The position numbers and the translations under genes were made by a program. The notes below the pieces were generated by a model, which worked only from the letters and a program-made list of their open reading frames with translations, had not been told where the DNA came from and ran no database searches. A DNA stretch of 64,000 nt from Flavobacterium sp. I-STPP5a (GTDB taxonomy: Bacteria; Bacteroidota; Bacteroidia; Flavobacteriales; Flavobacteriaceae): assembly GCF_009764685.1 (NCBI RefSeq), contig NZ_VHLM01000050.1, positions 1 through 64,000 of the forward strand, in the 5' to 3' direction. Shown here piece by piece: positions 25,609 to 35,449 of this stretch. How positions within the stretch are numbered: position 1 is the first letter of the stretch; every line of letters begins with the position of its first letter.

Positions 25609-27525
25609 ATGAAACCCAATTTTTCTTATCGTTCTGACATTGATGGAATTAGAGCAATAGCTGTTATATTAGTAATTTTATACCATGCAAATTTTAGACT
25701 TTTATCAGGTGGCTTCATTGGAGTTGATGTGTTTTTTGTTTTATCAGGGTTTTTAATTACATTGACTATCGATAAAGAAATGATCACTAATTCTTTTTCT
25801 TTAAAGCAGTTTTATTTAAGAAGAATTAGGAGAATAATTCCCGTTCTTTTCTTTGTTATGTTAATTGTAACTATTCCTGCATGTTTCTTTTTATTTTCCA
25901 ATCATCTTGAAACATATTCAAGAACTTTAATCCAAACCCTGCTTTGCACCAATAACTTCTACCTTTGGATAAACAATGGGGATTATTTTGCAGAAAATTC
26001 AGATTTAATTCTATTTTTGCATACTTGGTCCCTTTCAGTTGAGGAACAATTCTATTTTTTGTGGCCATTTTTATTGTTCCTAATGCACAAAAAATTTAGT
26101 TTTCAAAAAAGACTTATTTTAATTTCATTTTTGGTACTCCTTGGCATATTACTTTCGGTTTATTTTACAAACACAAACCAAACTTTAGCCTACTTTTTAC
26201 TTCCTGCGCGTATATTTGAACTTTTAATTGGTGGCTGTCTAGCGATGTTTTGGGAAAAATTACCTTCGTTGTCAAAAACAAAAAACAGTATATTATCAAT
26301 CATCGGGTTATCATTGATTATTATTCCTGCTGTACTATTAAATAAATCCAGTTTATTTCCAGGTTTAAATGCTTTGTGGCCATGTCTAGGGACGGCTTTA
26401 CTAATATATACAGGAAAAGACTATAAAAATAAAGGTTTAGTAAACTTGCTGTTACAAAATAAAGTTTTGGTTTTTCTAGGTTTACTTTCCTACTCTTTAT
26501 ATTTATGGCATTGGCCCGTATTTGTTTTTGTAAAATATTTCGGAATTAGTCTTGATGGAGGGGTAAGAATAGGATCGCTGATTTTTATTTTACTTTTATC
26601 CTATTTTTCTTGGTACTTTATAGAACAACCTTTCAGGACAAAATACAAATATGATTTTAAAAAGACAGTACTTGTTGTTTTAGCACCCTGTTTTATAGTA
26701 ATTACGCTCATATACGCCATTATAGATACTTACGATGGTTTTCCTAACAGATTTCCTGAATTAACAGAATTTATACCCGATACCAACCATCCAAATAAAA
26801 TAAGAAAACAATGTTTTGATAAATTTAAAATAGGGAACTGCGAAGAATGTTTCTTAGGAATAAAAAAAGACACATTAGATGGTGTTTTACTTGGGGATTC
26901 ATTTGCAAATCATACTGCTGCATTTCTAAATGTTTTAGCAAAAGATGCAGGATTGTATATACACGATAGTGCCGCAGGAGGATATCCACTTATGAATTCT
27001 TTGAATAATGATAACTCACCTAAATTTCCAAGAAAATATGCTTTAGACAGGCTGGAATATGCTGAAAAATTTAAAAATATTTTTATTGCTGCTAGCTGGG
27101 AAAGTCTTTCTGAAGATAACAACAAAGCAACATATCTTAACACAATAAAGACTTTGGAAAGATTAGTGAAAACTGGAAAAAAAATAATTATTTTTGAGGC
27201 CCTAAGAACAACAACAGAGATCAATTTACATAGGGCAAAATTAGTCAAAGCAAAAATACCTGTTTATTTTTCTCAGCGTGAATTTTCATTTATTCAATAC
27301 AAGCGACCAAAAAATTACATTATAAACGAAATAAAGAGAAAATTTCCCTCTATAATTATAATAAATCTTAATGATGTAATGTGTAAAGATGGGAAATGCG
27401 AAATAGACATTAACAATACAATTGTTTATAGAAACCCCGACCATTTGAACACCAGCGGAGCAAAATTCATAGGTGAAAAATACATTAAAATAAAAGGAAA
27501 TCCCTTAAAAAATTTAAAACCATAA
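25609..27525 (+). CDS. Acyltransferase-3/SGNH surface polysaccharide O-acetyltransferase
   Basis: 638 residues from the ATG at 25609. Residues 1-360 form an acyltransferase-3 membrane domain (RSDIDGIRAIAVILVILYHA, FVLSGFLIT, LSVEEQFYFLWP). Residues about 420-630 form a periplasmic SGNH domain (GDSFANH near 428 and NPDHLN near 611). The OafA-type arrangement moves acetyl groups across the membrane to O-antigen or other glycans. It starts an apparent operon with dapD and a glycosyltransferase. Confidence 0.92.
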   Translation: MKPNFSYRSDIDGIRAIAVILVILYHANFRLLSGGFIGVDVFFVLSGFLITLTIDKEMITNSFSLKQFYLRRIRRIIPVLFFVMLIVTIPACFFLFSNHLETYSRTLIQTLLCTNNFYLWINNGDYFAENSDLILFLHTWSLSVEEQFYFLWPFLLFLMHKKFSFQKRLILISFLVLLGILLSVYFTNTNQTLAYFLLPARIFELLIGGCLAMFWEKLPSLSKTKNSILSIIGLSLIIIPAVLLNKSSLFPGLNALWPCLGTALLIYTGKDYKNKGLVNLLLQNKVLVFLGLLSYSLYLWHWPVFVFVKYFGISLDGGVRIGSLIFILLLSYFSWYFIEQPFRTKYKYDFKKTVLVVLAPCFIVITLIYAIIDTYDGFPNRFPELTEFIPDTNHPNKIRKQCFDKFKIGNCEECFLGIKKDTLDGVLLGDSFANHTAAFLNVLAKDAGLYIHDSAAGGYPLMNSLNNDNSPKFPRKYALDRLEYAEKFKNIFIAASWESLSEDNNKATYLNTIKTLERLVKTGKKIIIFEALRTTTEINLHRAKLVKAKIPVYFSQREFSFIQYKRPKNYIINEIKRKFPSIIIINLNDVMCKDGKCEIDINNTIVYRNPDHLNTSGAKFIGEKYIKIKGNPLKNLKP

Positions 27526-27535
27526 TATTAAAAAG

Positions 27536-28351
27536 ATGAATCCATTACAAACAATTATAGAGCAAGCTTGGGAAAATCGTGCCTTGTTACAAGAAACCCC
27601 AACAACAGATGCTATTAGAGAAGTTATAGAACTTTTAGACTCCGGAAAATTACGTGTTGCAGAGCCTCTTGAAAATGGATGGCAAGTAAACGAATGGGTA
27701 AAAAAAGCAGTGGTAATGTACTTCCCTATCCAGAAAATGGAAACATGGGAGTCTGGTATTTTTGAATACCACGACAAAATGCTATTGAAAAGAAACTATG
27801 CCGAAAAGGGAATTCGTGTGGTACCAAATGCAGTAGCGCGATACGGTGCTTACATTTCAAGTGGTGTAATTTTAATGCCTAGTTATGTAAATATTGGTGC
27901 TTATGTGGACGAAGGAACAATGGTTGATACTTGGGCAACAGTAGGAAGTTGCGCTCAAATTGGGAAAAATGTACATTTAAGCGGTGGTGTAGGAATTGGT
28001 GGTGTACTTGAGCCATTACAAGCTGCGCCAGTAATCATAGAAGATGGAGCTTTTATTGGATCTCGTTGTATTGTAGTTGAAGGTGTACACGTGGGTAAAG
28101 AAGCAGTTCTTGGCGCTAATGTTTGCTTAACAGCCTCTACTAAAATTATTGATGTTACCGGAGAAACTCCAGTTGAAATGAAAGGATACGTACCAGCTCG
28201 TTCTGTAGTAATTCCTGGAAGTTATACAAAATCATTTCCAGCAGGAGATTTTCAAGTACCTTGCGCATTAATCATTGGAACTCGCAAACCTTCAACAGAT
28301 TTAAAAACATCATTAAATAATGCCTTACGTGAATATGACGTAGCGGTTTAA
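27536..28351 (+). CDS. dapD: Tetrahydrodipicolinate N-succinyltransferase
   Basis: 271 residues with left-handed beta-helix hexapeptide repeats (about 100-220). It contains the typical RVVPNAVARYGAYI, the substrate-site stretch GAYVDEGTMVDTWATVGSCA and a C-terminal PCALIIGTRKPSTD. It makes N-succinyl-2-amino-6-oxopimelate in the lysine and peptidoglycan DAP pathway. It sits between polysaccharide genes, 10 bases after the acyltransferase and 12 before the glycosyltransferase. Confidence 0.97.
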   Translation: MNPLQTIIEQAWENRALLQETPTTDAIREVIELLDSGKLRVAEPLENGWQVNEWVKKAVVMYFPIQKMETWESGIFEYHDKMLLKRNYAEKGIRVVPNAVARYGAYISSGVILMPSYVNIGAYVDEGTMVDTWATVGSCAQIGKNVHLSGGVGIGGVLEPLQAAPVIIEDGAFIGSRCIVVEGVHVGKEAVLGANVCLTASTKIIDVTGETPVEMKGYVPARSVVIPGSYTKSFPAGDFQVPCALIIGTRKPSTDLKTSLNNALREYDVAV

Positions 28352-28363
28352 AAAAAAAATCAG

Positions 28364-29476
28364 ATGAATATTGGCTTTGAAGCAAAAAGAATCTTTCATA
28401 ACAAAACAGGACTTGGTAACTATAGTCGTGATTTAATACGTTTACTAAGCCAATATTATCCTGATAATATTTATGCCTTATACAACCCAAAAAAGGCATC
28501 GCAAACCTTATTTAAAACTAATAACATTAATGTTTTTGAGAAAAAACCTCAGTCTCCTTTTTACCAAAAATTTTATAATTTATGGAGACAAAAAGGAATT
28601 GTACAGGATTTAACAAACGACAACGTTACAATTTTACATGGTTTGTCAGGTGAAATTCCTTCTGGACTAAACCAATCCAATATAAAAAGTGTAGTTACCA
28701 TTCACGATCTAATTTTTGTAAAATTCCCTCATTTATATTCCTTTTTTGACCGCAAAATTCACTTTTATAAATTCAACAAAGCTGCACATCAAGCAAATTG
28801 TATCATTGCAATAAGTGAACAAACAAAAGCAGATATTATAGAGTACTTGAAAGTTGATCCCGAAAAAATAAAAGTAATTTATCAAGGATGCCACGCTGTT
28901 TTTAAAAAAGAATTCACTGAGAACGATAAAAAAAAGGTTGTATCAAAATACAATCTACCAAAAGAGTTTATTCTTAACGTGGGTACTATTGAAACTAGAA
29001 AAAATATTTTACTAGCTGTTAAAACACTCCATAATATAAATACTTGTTTAGTAATTGTAGGCAAAGACACTAATTATGCCATTGAAGTAAAAAGTTACAT
29101 CAAGAAACACAATTTAGAACATAAAGTGATTTTCTTAAAGGGACTGTCTCTTGAAGAGCTGGCGATAGTATATCAACTAGCTACGATTTTTGTTTATCCA
29201 TCATTATATGAAGGTTTTGGAATTCCTATTATTGAAGCATTATATTCAAAAACTCCAGTAATATCAACCCAAGGCGGGGTTTTTCCAGAAGCTGGGGGAC
29301 CAAATTCAATATATATCAACCCAACAAATGCAATAGATCTTGAACATGCCATACAAAAATTATTGGTTGACAAAGAGCTTCAAAAAGATATGGTGGAAAA
29401 AGGTTTTAAATTTGTGCAAAAATTCAACGATGATGTTATTGCTCGTCAAGTTATGGATGTATACAAAAATCTCTAA
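28364..29476 (+). CDS. GT4 family glycosyltransferase
   Basis: 370 residues, GT-B fold. The C-terminal half has NVGTIETRKN, a phosphate-binding region and the retaining E-x7-E motif (YEGFGIPIIEAL). The N-terminal half has FEAKRIFHNKTGLGNYSRDLI, typical of RfaB/mannosyltransferase-like enzymes. The sugar and acceptor are unknown. Confidence 0.9.
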   Translation: MNIGFEAKRIFHNKTGLGNYSRDLIRLLSQYYPDNIYALYNPKKASQTLFKTNNINVFEKKPQSPFYQKFYNLWRQKGIVQDLTNDNVTILHGLSGEIPSGLNQSNIKSVVTIHDLIFVKFPHLYSFFDRKIHFYKFNKAAHQANCIIAISEQTKADIIEYLKVDPEKIKVIYQGCHAVFKKEFTENDKKKVVSKYNLPKEFILNVGTIETRKNILLAVKTLHNINTCLVIVGKDTNYAIEVKSYIKKHNLEHKVIFLKGLSLEELAIVYQLATIFVYPSLYEGFGIPIIEALYSKTPVISTQGGVFPEAGGPNSIYINPTNAIDLEHAIQKLLVDKELQKDMVEKGFKFVQKFNDDVIARQVMDVYKNL

Positions 29477-29763
29477 TAATTTATAACAATCAAATATCCA
29501 TAATTTTGAATAAATGATGTTGTCATTTATTTTAATACCAAATCTTCCAATTAAAAATAGGACTCATTGAACTACTGAGAATTCAGTTATAGATTAAAAA
29601 TTATCTGAACGACCTAACATTCTAATAAATTAAGATTATAGAATTTATACTAGATTTTTCCCAAAATTGAAATTACTTTAATCTCAATAAAAGATATTGA
29701 CAAACAATTATTAATCCGAATTTAATAAAGTGCATAACAATTAAAATAGATCACAATCAATAA

Positions 29764-30525
29764 CTATTTTTTGTCTAAAAAATAGAGCTCATTCGTTTTA
29801 ATACACTTAACACCTGTATAAAAAGCAGAAAAATAAGACCAATAAAAACCCTCTTTTCCATTTAAGAAGTTTAGTTCGATAAAATATTTTTTAATAAATT
29901 CAAATTTTATTTTAATGATAATTTCAAAAAGAGAATATTTCTTGTTTTTTTTGAATTTGCTCTCAGCATAAAGCTGTGTATATTTATTTAGCTTGTTAAT
30001 ATACACATTTAACGACTCAGAGGTGTAATGTAGATAAACATTTTTAAGATGGCGTGTTTTGCCATTTACATGAACACTTTCATGAACACTATTGCTATTA
30101 AATTGACCGCTTTTTTTATTAAATAAACGTAAAACGCTTCTACTACTTTCATTTCCATATTTAAAAGCTCTTCCTAGAAAAACATGCCTGCAATTTATAT
30201 AATAGCCATAAATATCTGGATTATTTGCTTCAAACTGATCTTTAATCTCCTCTATTAATTTGTCCGATAAAACTTCGTCTGCATCCAAAGATAAAATCCA
30301 ATCATGAGACGCTTGCTCAACTGCAAAGTTTTTCTGTTTGCCGTAATTAACAAATTTATTAAATATAACTTTTGCATTATATTTTTCACAAATAGCCACA
30401 GTTGAATCAGTGCTACCAGAATCAATTACTATTATTTCTTCTGCCCAATATAATTTTTTCAAGCATTCTTCAATAATTCTTGCCTCGTTGTAAGCTATAA
30501 TAACAACAGATAATCTAATTTTCAT
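29764..30525 (-). CDS. GT2 family glycosyltransferase (WaaE/KdtX-like)
   Basis: 253 residues, GT-A fold. The nucleotide-sugar site has IDSGSTDSTV and the metal motif LDADE (about 86-90); the C-terminal part YGYYINCRHVFLGRAFKYG resembles LPS core glycosyltransferases of the WaaE/KdtX type. It follows the WaaP-like kinase gene by 19 bases in the same direction, which supports a lipopolysaccharide core role. Confidence 0.9.
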   Translation of the reverse strand: MKIRLSVVIIAYNEARIIEECLKKLYWAEEIIVIDSGSTDSTVAICEKYNAKVIFNKFVNYGKQKNFAVEQASHDWILSLDADEVLSDKLIEEIKDQFEANNPDIYGYYINCRHVFLGRAFKYGNESSRSVLRLFNKKSGQFNSNSVHESVHVNGKTRHLKNVYLHYTSESLNVYINKLNKYTQLYAESKFKKNKKYSLFEIIIKIKFEFIKKYFIELNFLNGKEGFYWSYFSAFYTGVKCIKTNELYFLDKK

Positions 30526-30544
30526 AATCTTATTAGTAACTACT

Positions 30545-31300
30545 CTATGCTTTTTTAAAAAATAATTTGATCTTTCGTTTCCTAACTTGCTTTTTATTGT
30601 AACTCGTCATATAAAAAACTAATTTTTCAAAAGTTTCTTCAAAAGATTTATTGTACAATTTAGCGTATTCACGACTAATTGTAATAACCATATCGGTCCT
30701 TGTTACAAGTTTACTCAAGTTTTTTATTCTCTTATCGAAAGACATTTTTTTATGAAAATTCATTCTATTCAAATCAACTAAGAAGAACTCATATTTTCCT
30801 TCTGAACTTTTCTTAATTAAAGTATTACCTGGAGAATGATCTAAAAATTCAATTCCCTCTTCATGCAGTGTGTAACAAAAGTTTGTAAACTGTAATAAAA
30901 TATTAGTTAAATCCGGGTAGTTTTCAGTCTCAACTAAATCTCTAAACAAAAAATCATAGTATAAATGCTCACTTACATAATAACTATGTGACAACCCTAG
31001 CAGGTCATAATTTTCTACTGAAGCTATAGGATTTGGAGTATTGAGACCTTTTTTCAATAAAATTTCAGCAAACTCAAAAGATCGAAGTGCTTTAGATTTC
31101 CTAAAAACAGCATAGATTATTTTATTAAAAAAAAATGGCTTTTTGAATGATTTAACATTGTAATTAACTCCATTACCAGAGAAAAATTTTATTTCATTTC
31201 TCTTTCCTTTATCAACGACTTCGCCACTTATATCAAATTTGTTAATCAAGCTTAATATTTCATCTTTGCAATAATCTTTTTGAACTTTAATCCGATACAT
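30545..31300 (-). CDS. Lipopolysaccharide kinase (Kdo/WaaP-like) family protein
   Basis: 251 residues. The protein-kinase-like fold is recognisable from FLDHSPGNTLI (catalytic loop: D near 154, N near 158) and FLVDLNRMNF (the DFG-equivalent Asp). This matches the Kdo/WaaP kinase family, which phosphorylates heptose or Kdo of the LPS inner core on the cytoplasmic face. It shares a likely operon with the WaaE/KdtX-like gene. Confidence 0.85.
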   Translation of the reverse strand: MYRIKVQKDYCKDEILSLINKFDISGEVVDKGKRNEIKFFSGNGVNYNVKSFKKPFFFNKIIYAVFRKSKALRSFEFAEILLKKGLNTPNPIASVENYDLLGLSHSYYVSEHLYYDFLFRDLVETENYPDLTNILLQFTNFCYTLHEEGIEFLDHSPGNTLIKKSSEGKYEFFLVDLNRMNFHKKMSFDKRIKNLSKLVTRTDMVITISREYAKLYNKSFEETFEKLVFYMTSYNKKQVRKRKIKLFFKKA

Positions 31301-31395
31301 CTTTTTATTGCAAAAATAAAAGATATTTCCTCAAAATAAGATAATTTGGCCTAAAATAATTTGTGTTTTCTATTATTTATTACTGGCAGAAAATC

Positions 31396-31403
31396 TAAAT
31401 TTG
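31396..31403 (+). promoter_or_regulatory. -7 promoter element
   Basis: TAAATTTG matches TAnnTTTG and precedes the ATG at 31417 by 13 bases. No convincing -33 element. Confidence 0.35.
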
Positions 31404-31416
31404 CAAAAATGAAAAT

Positions 31417-32394
31417 ATGAAAAAAAAAATCTGCGTAATAAGTTTTGACCATTGGGGCTATGACCATAACATAGTAGATGCCCTGACAGAGAAAGGAATT
31501 GAATCTATTCATATTAAAATTGGCAATTTTAAACATAAAAATTTTTTTCATCAAATAACAAATTCACTATTTAAAATTTTTACGAACAAAAATCCTAAAA
31601 ATAAAAAAAGACAAGATTATATTATTGACACCTTAAAAAATATTGGTAGACAAGATCAAATATTAGTAATTAGTCCTGAAACTATAGATTTAGAGTACCA
31701 CTTAGAAATAAAAAAATTCACTTCGAGATACATAGCCTACCTTTGCGATAGTTCAAATAGAGCTCCAATAGCGCATTTATTAAAAAATGTTTTTGACGAA
31801 ATTTACTCATTTGATCAAGATGATGTTCTAAAATATAATTTAAAAAAAACAACAAATTATATACCGTTATTGAGAAAGCTTGAAACTAGTAAAAAAACAA
31901 TACATCAAGCTATTTACATAGCTTCTTTTGACAAAAGAGTAAAATCAATTCTCAACATATCAAAAAAATTAGAAGAGTATAAAATAAATCACCTCTTTAT
32001 TATTGTTGGAAAAAAAGTTTTAATCAAACAGATACTTAGTTTATTTAAAAAGAAGCAATCAATTGCATACAGAAGTAAAAAAATATCAAAAGAACAAATG
32101 TATGCACAGTACCAAGAAAGTGATGTGATTTTTGATTTAGTTCGGGAAAATCAAACAGGACTAAGTTTTAGAGTTTTTGAGGCAATGGCTTTACAAAAAA
32201 AATTAATAACCGATAATACAACCATTTCAAACTATAGTTTTTACAATGAGAATAATATTTTTGTAATAAACGAAACAAATATGGACTCCATGTATAATTT
32301 TTTCTCTACACCTTATGAACAATTACCTAGTTCAATATATAGAGAGTATACCGTAGCTAGCTGGAGTGATACTATATTTGGCTTAAAACAATAA
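31417..32394 (+). CDS. Probable glycosyltransferase, GT-B like
   Basis: 325 residues. It opens with KKKICVISFDHWGYDHNIVDAL and has a C-terminal region with DVIFDLVRENQTGLSFRVFEAMA, similar to the FR.FE.MA nucleotide-sugar region of CgeB-type glycosyltransferases. The gene is very A-rich. It is followed after 2 bases by a GT4 gene and so is likely in the same polysaccharide operon. The donor is unknown. Confidence 0.65.
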   Translation: MKKKICVISFDHWGYDHNIVDALTEKGIESIHIKIGNFKHKNFFHQITNSLFKIFTNKNPKNKKRQDYIIDTLKNIGRQDQILVISPETIDLEYHLEIKKFTSRYIAYLCDSSNRAPIAHLLKNVFDEIYSFDQDDVLKYNLKKTTNYIPLLRKLETSKKTIHQAIYIASFDKRVKSILNISKKLEEYKINHLFIIVGKKVLIKQILSLFKKKQSIAYRSKKISKEQMYAQYQESDVIFDLVRENQTGLSFRVFEAMALQKKLITDNTTISNYSFYNENNIFVINETNMDSMYNFFSTPYEQLPSSIYREYTVASWSDTIFGLKQ

Positions 32395-32396
32395 AA

Positions 32397-33587
32397 ATGA
32401 ATATTCTTATCTTAACAAGGGAATACAAACATGATCTTCTACCTGGTTGTGGGGGTACTGGATCATTTTATACAATGTTCTCGAAAGAATTAGTGAAAAA
32501 AGGTCATTCTGTCTACGTATTTGGTATTGCCAAAACAAATATAGAATTCAAAGACGAAGGTGTTCATGTAAAATTTGAAAAAAATTTATTTAAAAAAAGC
32601 AACTTTTACAACCTAATGCGATCAATTTCAGGTAAGATTAAATGCTTACAGAAATTACATTTCAAAATTCATCGATTAGAAAAAAAAGCAATTGCAAATA
32701 AGCTGTACAATTATATTAAACAAAATAATTTATCGATTGATATTATTGAAACTCATGATTTTGAAGGACTTTCTTTGTATTTAGATAATAGTACTCCATA
32801 CGTAGTACGTTGTCATGGATCCTATTCTATTTTAGGTACCTATTTTGGATATAAGTTTGACATCGGAAGGGTTCAATGTGAGAAAGAAGCATTCAAAAAG
32901 GCAAAAAATATAATAGCTATTTCAGAATTCTCTATCAAGGCAAATACTGAATTATTTGGTATAAATAAATTTGAACTTATTTATAACGGGATTGATACTG
33001 ATAAATTTATAGTAAACAAACAATCTAAGATAATTCAAAAATCAATATTTTTCTTTGGTAATATATCAATTGAAAAAGGAGCTGATATAGCCATACAAGC
33101 TTTTGTAGCTTTAATAAAAACTGAACCCGATGCCACCTTACATTTTTTAGGCAAAGAAGGAAAATACACAAACGAACTAGTCAAAATAATAAAAAACCAA
33201 AATATTGAAGAAAAGGTCTTTTTTTATGGGATAAAAAACACCAAGGAAGCAATTGAAATCATATCTAAAGCTGCTGTGGTTATTTGTCCTTCTAAAGGTG
33301 AAACTTTTGGCTTAGCTTTATGCGAAACAATGTCACTTTCCAAACCGGTTGTTACTTCTAATATAGAATCATTTCAAGAAATTATTGAAAATAGAGAAAA
33401 TGGCTATATTGCAAATAATATTGAAGAGTACGTATCTTATATTAGTTATTTATTTGAAAATGAAGAGGAATCACAAACAATTGGATTACAGGCAAGAAAT
33501 ACAATCATTGAGAAATTTAGCCTAGATAAAACAATTCAAAACTCATTAGACTATTACACAAAGGTGATGGATGACTTTAAATCTTAG
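32397..33587 (+). CDS. GT4 family glycosyltransferase
   Basis: 396 residues. GT-B fold with N-terminal LPGCGGTGSFYTMFSKELVKKGH, ETHDFEGLSLYL, IYNGIDTDKF, a FFGNISIEKG donor-domain start and the E-x7-E motif in KGETFGLALCETMSL. The gene is 2 bases after the preceding glycosyltransferase. Its 3' end overlaps the convergent GT2 gene by 11 bases. Confidence 0.92.
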   Translation: MNILILTREYKHDLLPGCGGTGSFYTMFSKELVKKGHSVYVFGIAKTNIEFKDEGVHVKFEKNLFKKSNFYNLMRSISGKIKCLQKLHFKIHRLEKKAIANKLYNYIKQNNLSIDIIETHDFEGLSLYLDNSTPYVVRCHGSYSILGTYFGYKFDIGRVQCEKEAFKKAKNIIAISEFSIKANTELFGINKFELIYNGIDTDKFIVNKQSKIIQKSIFFFGNISIEKGADIAIQAFVALIKTEPDATLHFLGKEGKYTNELVKIIKNQNIEEKVFFYGIKNTKEAIEIISKAAVVICPSKGETFGLALCETMSLSKPVVTSNIESFQEIIENRENGYIANNIEEYVSYISYLFENEEESQTIGLQARNTIIEKFSLDKTIQNSLDYYTKVMDDFKS

Positions 33588-34425
33588 TATAATTATTTAC
33601 AGTCCCAATTTGTTTTTTAGATTCAGAAATTAACAACAGATTCATAAATCCCTTTAACAATTTCCATTTTAATTTGTTAGATTTTAAATACATAAAATGT
33701 TTAACTCTTTTTGACTGGAATTCTTGAATCATTTTAGTGTCTTGATAAAACAAAGGAAAAATATTTTTTAAAACTTCTTGTTTTTCCACAGTAATTTTCT
33801 GTAAATTTTCTTTTCTACTTGATAATCCGCTATCATCAAAATCTGAAATTACTATGTCTAAATGCTGATACTTTTCATTCATTTTGCAAATACAATAAAT
33901 AAAAAACTCCCAATCAGATATAATTTTTAGTGATTCATTGTATAAAAAATATTTAAAAAATAAATCTTTTTTAATAAAACTTGCAGGATGTGGTAGTGAA
34001 TTATTAAGGAAGTAAGAAAATGACAGCTCAGCAGGAGGCGTCCATAATAGCGTTCTTTTCCCTTTGTTGCTATAAAATAAATTACCATAGTAAATACTTG
34101 CTTTACCGTCTAATTTATTAAAAACTTGAGACAGTACCGTTTCATTTACTAGAAAGTCACCACTATTTAAAAACAATAAATACTCGCCTTTTGCAACTTT
34201 AATTCCTTTATTCATTGCGTCATAAACTCCTGAATCTTTCTCAGAAATTGAATAATCAATGCGTTTATTATCTTGAATTAATGCTGCGCTTCCATCATTA
34301 CTCCCGCCATCTATAACTAGATACTCAAAATCCTGCCATGACTGGTTAATGACACTATTTATAGTTTTTTGCAAACCAAGTTTGTCATTATAATTTATTG
34401 TAATAATTGATAATTTTTTTGTCAT
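33577..34425 (-). CDS. GT2 family glycosyltransferase (WcaA/WbbD-like)
   Basis: 282 residues. Starts LSIITINYNDKLGLQKTINS, with LVIDGGSNDGSAALI and LLFLNSGDFLV as the GT-A donor and metal region (NSGD instead of DxD, common in this subgroup). Downstream of the decayed gmd/fcl region on the same strand, so it belongs to the O-antigen type locus. Confidence 0.9.
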   Translation of the reverse strand: MTKKLSIITINYNDKLGLQKTINSVINQSWQDFEYLVIDGGSNDGSAALIQDNKRIDYSISEKDSGVYDAMNKGIKVAKGEYLLFLNSGDFLVNETVLSQVFNKLDGKASIYYGNLFYSNKGKRTLLWTPPAELSFSYFLNNSLPHPASFIKKDLFFKYFLYNESLKIISDWEFFIYCICKMNEKYQHLDIVISDFDDSGLSSRKENLQKITVEKQEVLKNIFPLFYQDTKMIQEFQSKRVKHFMYLKSNKLKWKLLKGFMNLLLISESKKQIGTVNNYTKI

Positions 34426-34433
34426 TAATTTAC

Positions 34434-34600
34434 TTTAAAAATTTATTCTCATAAACTGTTTGAATACCATCTTTGAGAGAAATACTATATTTCAATCCTA
34501 CATTGGTTAATTAGTAACATCCGTTAATTCCCTTGGAGGTACCATCAGGTTTTGCAATATCAAAAACTATTTTTCCTTGAAAACCTGCAATCTCTTTACG
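34434..34600 (-). pseudogene. fcl remnant (GDP-L-fucose synthase C-terminus)
   Basis: Minus-strand sequence encodes GFQGKIVFDIAKPDGTSKGI, an in-frame stop, then LGLKYSISLKDGI-like residues and a YENKFLK-like end. This is the C-terminal tail of GDP-4-keto-6-deoxymannose epimerase/reductase (fcl). The first ~250 codons are missing, so this is a scar left by a deletion that joins it to the gmd remnant. Confidence 0.6.
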
Positions 34601-35230
34601 AGATTACAAAATCTTCTGGTTTAACTTGTTGTAAGATCAACCAAATTGCCTCAACATAAGCTTGAGTTTGCCGCCATCGCTCTAAGCTTCTATAATAAAA
34701 AACAAATTATTTCATACATAACTAATGCCATTTGAGCAACATCTCTTGTTACTTTTCTATTTACATCTTTCGCTCATCTTAACAGACTTTCATGACCAAA
34801 AAGAACAACATTACACATATACATATCATAGGGTTCTCTGTAATTTACTGTAATCTAATCTTACAACATCTAGAATTCCCAGTATCCCTACTCCATGGGT
34901 ATTTTTACTATATTCTGGCACAACAAAACATACTTTTACAGGACTCATAGCGCCACGCCTAAATTATAAATTTTATCAGGTTGCGGTGGTTTGATTATAC
35001 GTGTCAAGTTTGTAGACTCGTATAAAATAACTCAATAAAATTCAAAATGCTGATTATGTATACATGAATCTTCATAAACATGAATCTTGATAAACATGGT
35101 CAATTCTTTGTGTATTAAACAAGGAACTTCTTCTTTTTTACTCCGTGTACTATATACCTTTTAACAATAATAATTCAGCTAAATAAGCATCGTCTTGCCC
35201 CGTAATTGATGCGCCTTCTATTATGCTTTC
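34600..35230 (-). pseudogene. gmd remnant (GDP-mannose 4,6-dehydratase)
   Basis: Reading the minus strand across several frames gives successive Gmd motifs: SITGQDDAYLAELLLLKG (nucleotide-binding N-terminus, near 35150-35200), STNLTRIIK..QPDKIYNL, VPEYSKNTHGVGILGILD, PYDMYMCNVVLFGHES, RKVTRDVAQMALVMYE and VEAIWLILQQVKPEDFVI. Frames change repeatedly and stops interrupt, so the gene is dead. Gmd supplies GDP-4-keto-6-deoxy-D-mannose, the substrate of the neighbouring ColD-like enzyme. Confidence 0.75.
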
Positions 35231-35234
35231 CTTT

Positions 35235-35449
35235 TTAGAAAAACTTAGGAATTGCAACTTCCATAAATTTTTCTGTTACAAATTTAATTTTTTCTTCGTT
35301 GATATATAAATGATTAGGGAGATAAAGTCCATAATCGTGAACAATATCAGCCACTTCAAGTGGTGTGTAACCAAATCGTTTTATCCAAAATGGTTGTTTA
35401 CCCATTGAGCCACAAATTAAAGGTCTAACTTCAATACCATTATTTTTTA
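35235..35449 (-). pseudogene. C-terminal fragment of ColD-like 3-dehydratase
   Basis: Encodes the last 68 residues (NNGIEVRPLICGSMGKQPFW ... ending VAIPKFF and stop at 35235) of the enzyme whose first 319 residues lie at 36407-37363. Removing the IS and one 8-bp duplication restores an uninterrupted frame through KNNGIEVRP, giving 387 residues. Confidence 0.85.

Noticed and set aside
29477..29763. Hidden small gene or RNA in the gap after the GT4 gene
   Set aside because: Very AT-rich, no sustained frame or strong hairpin.
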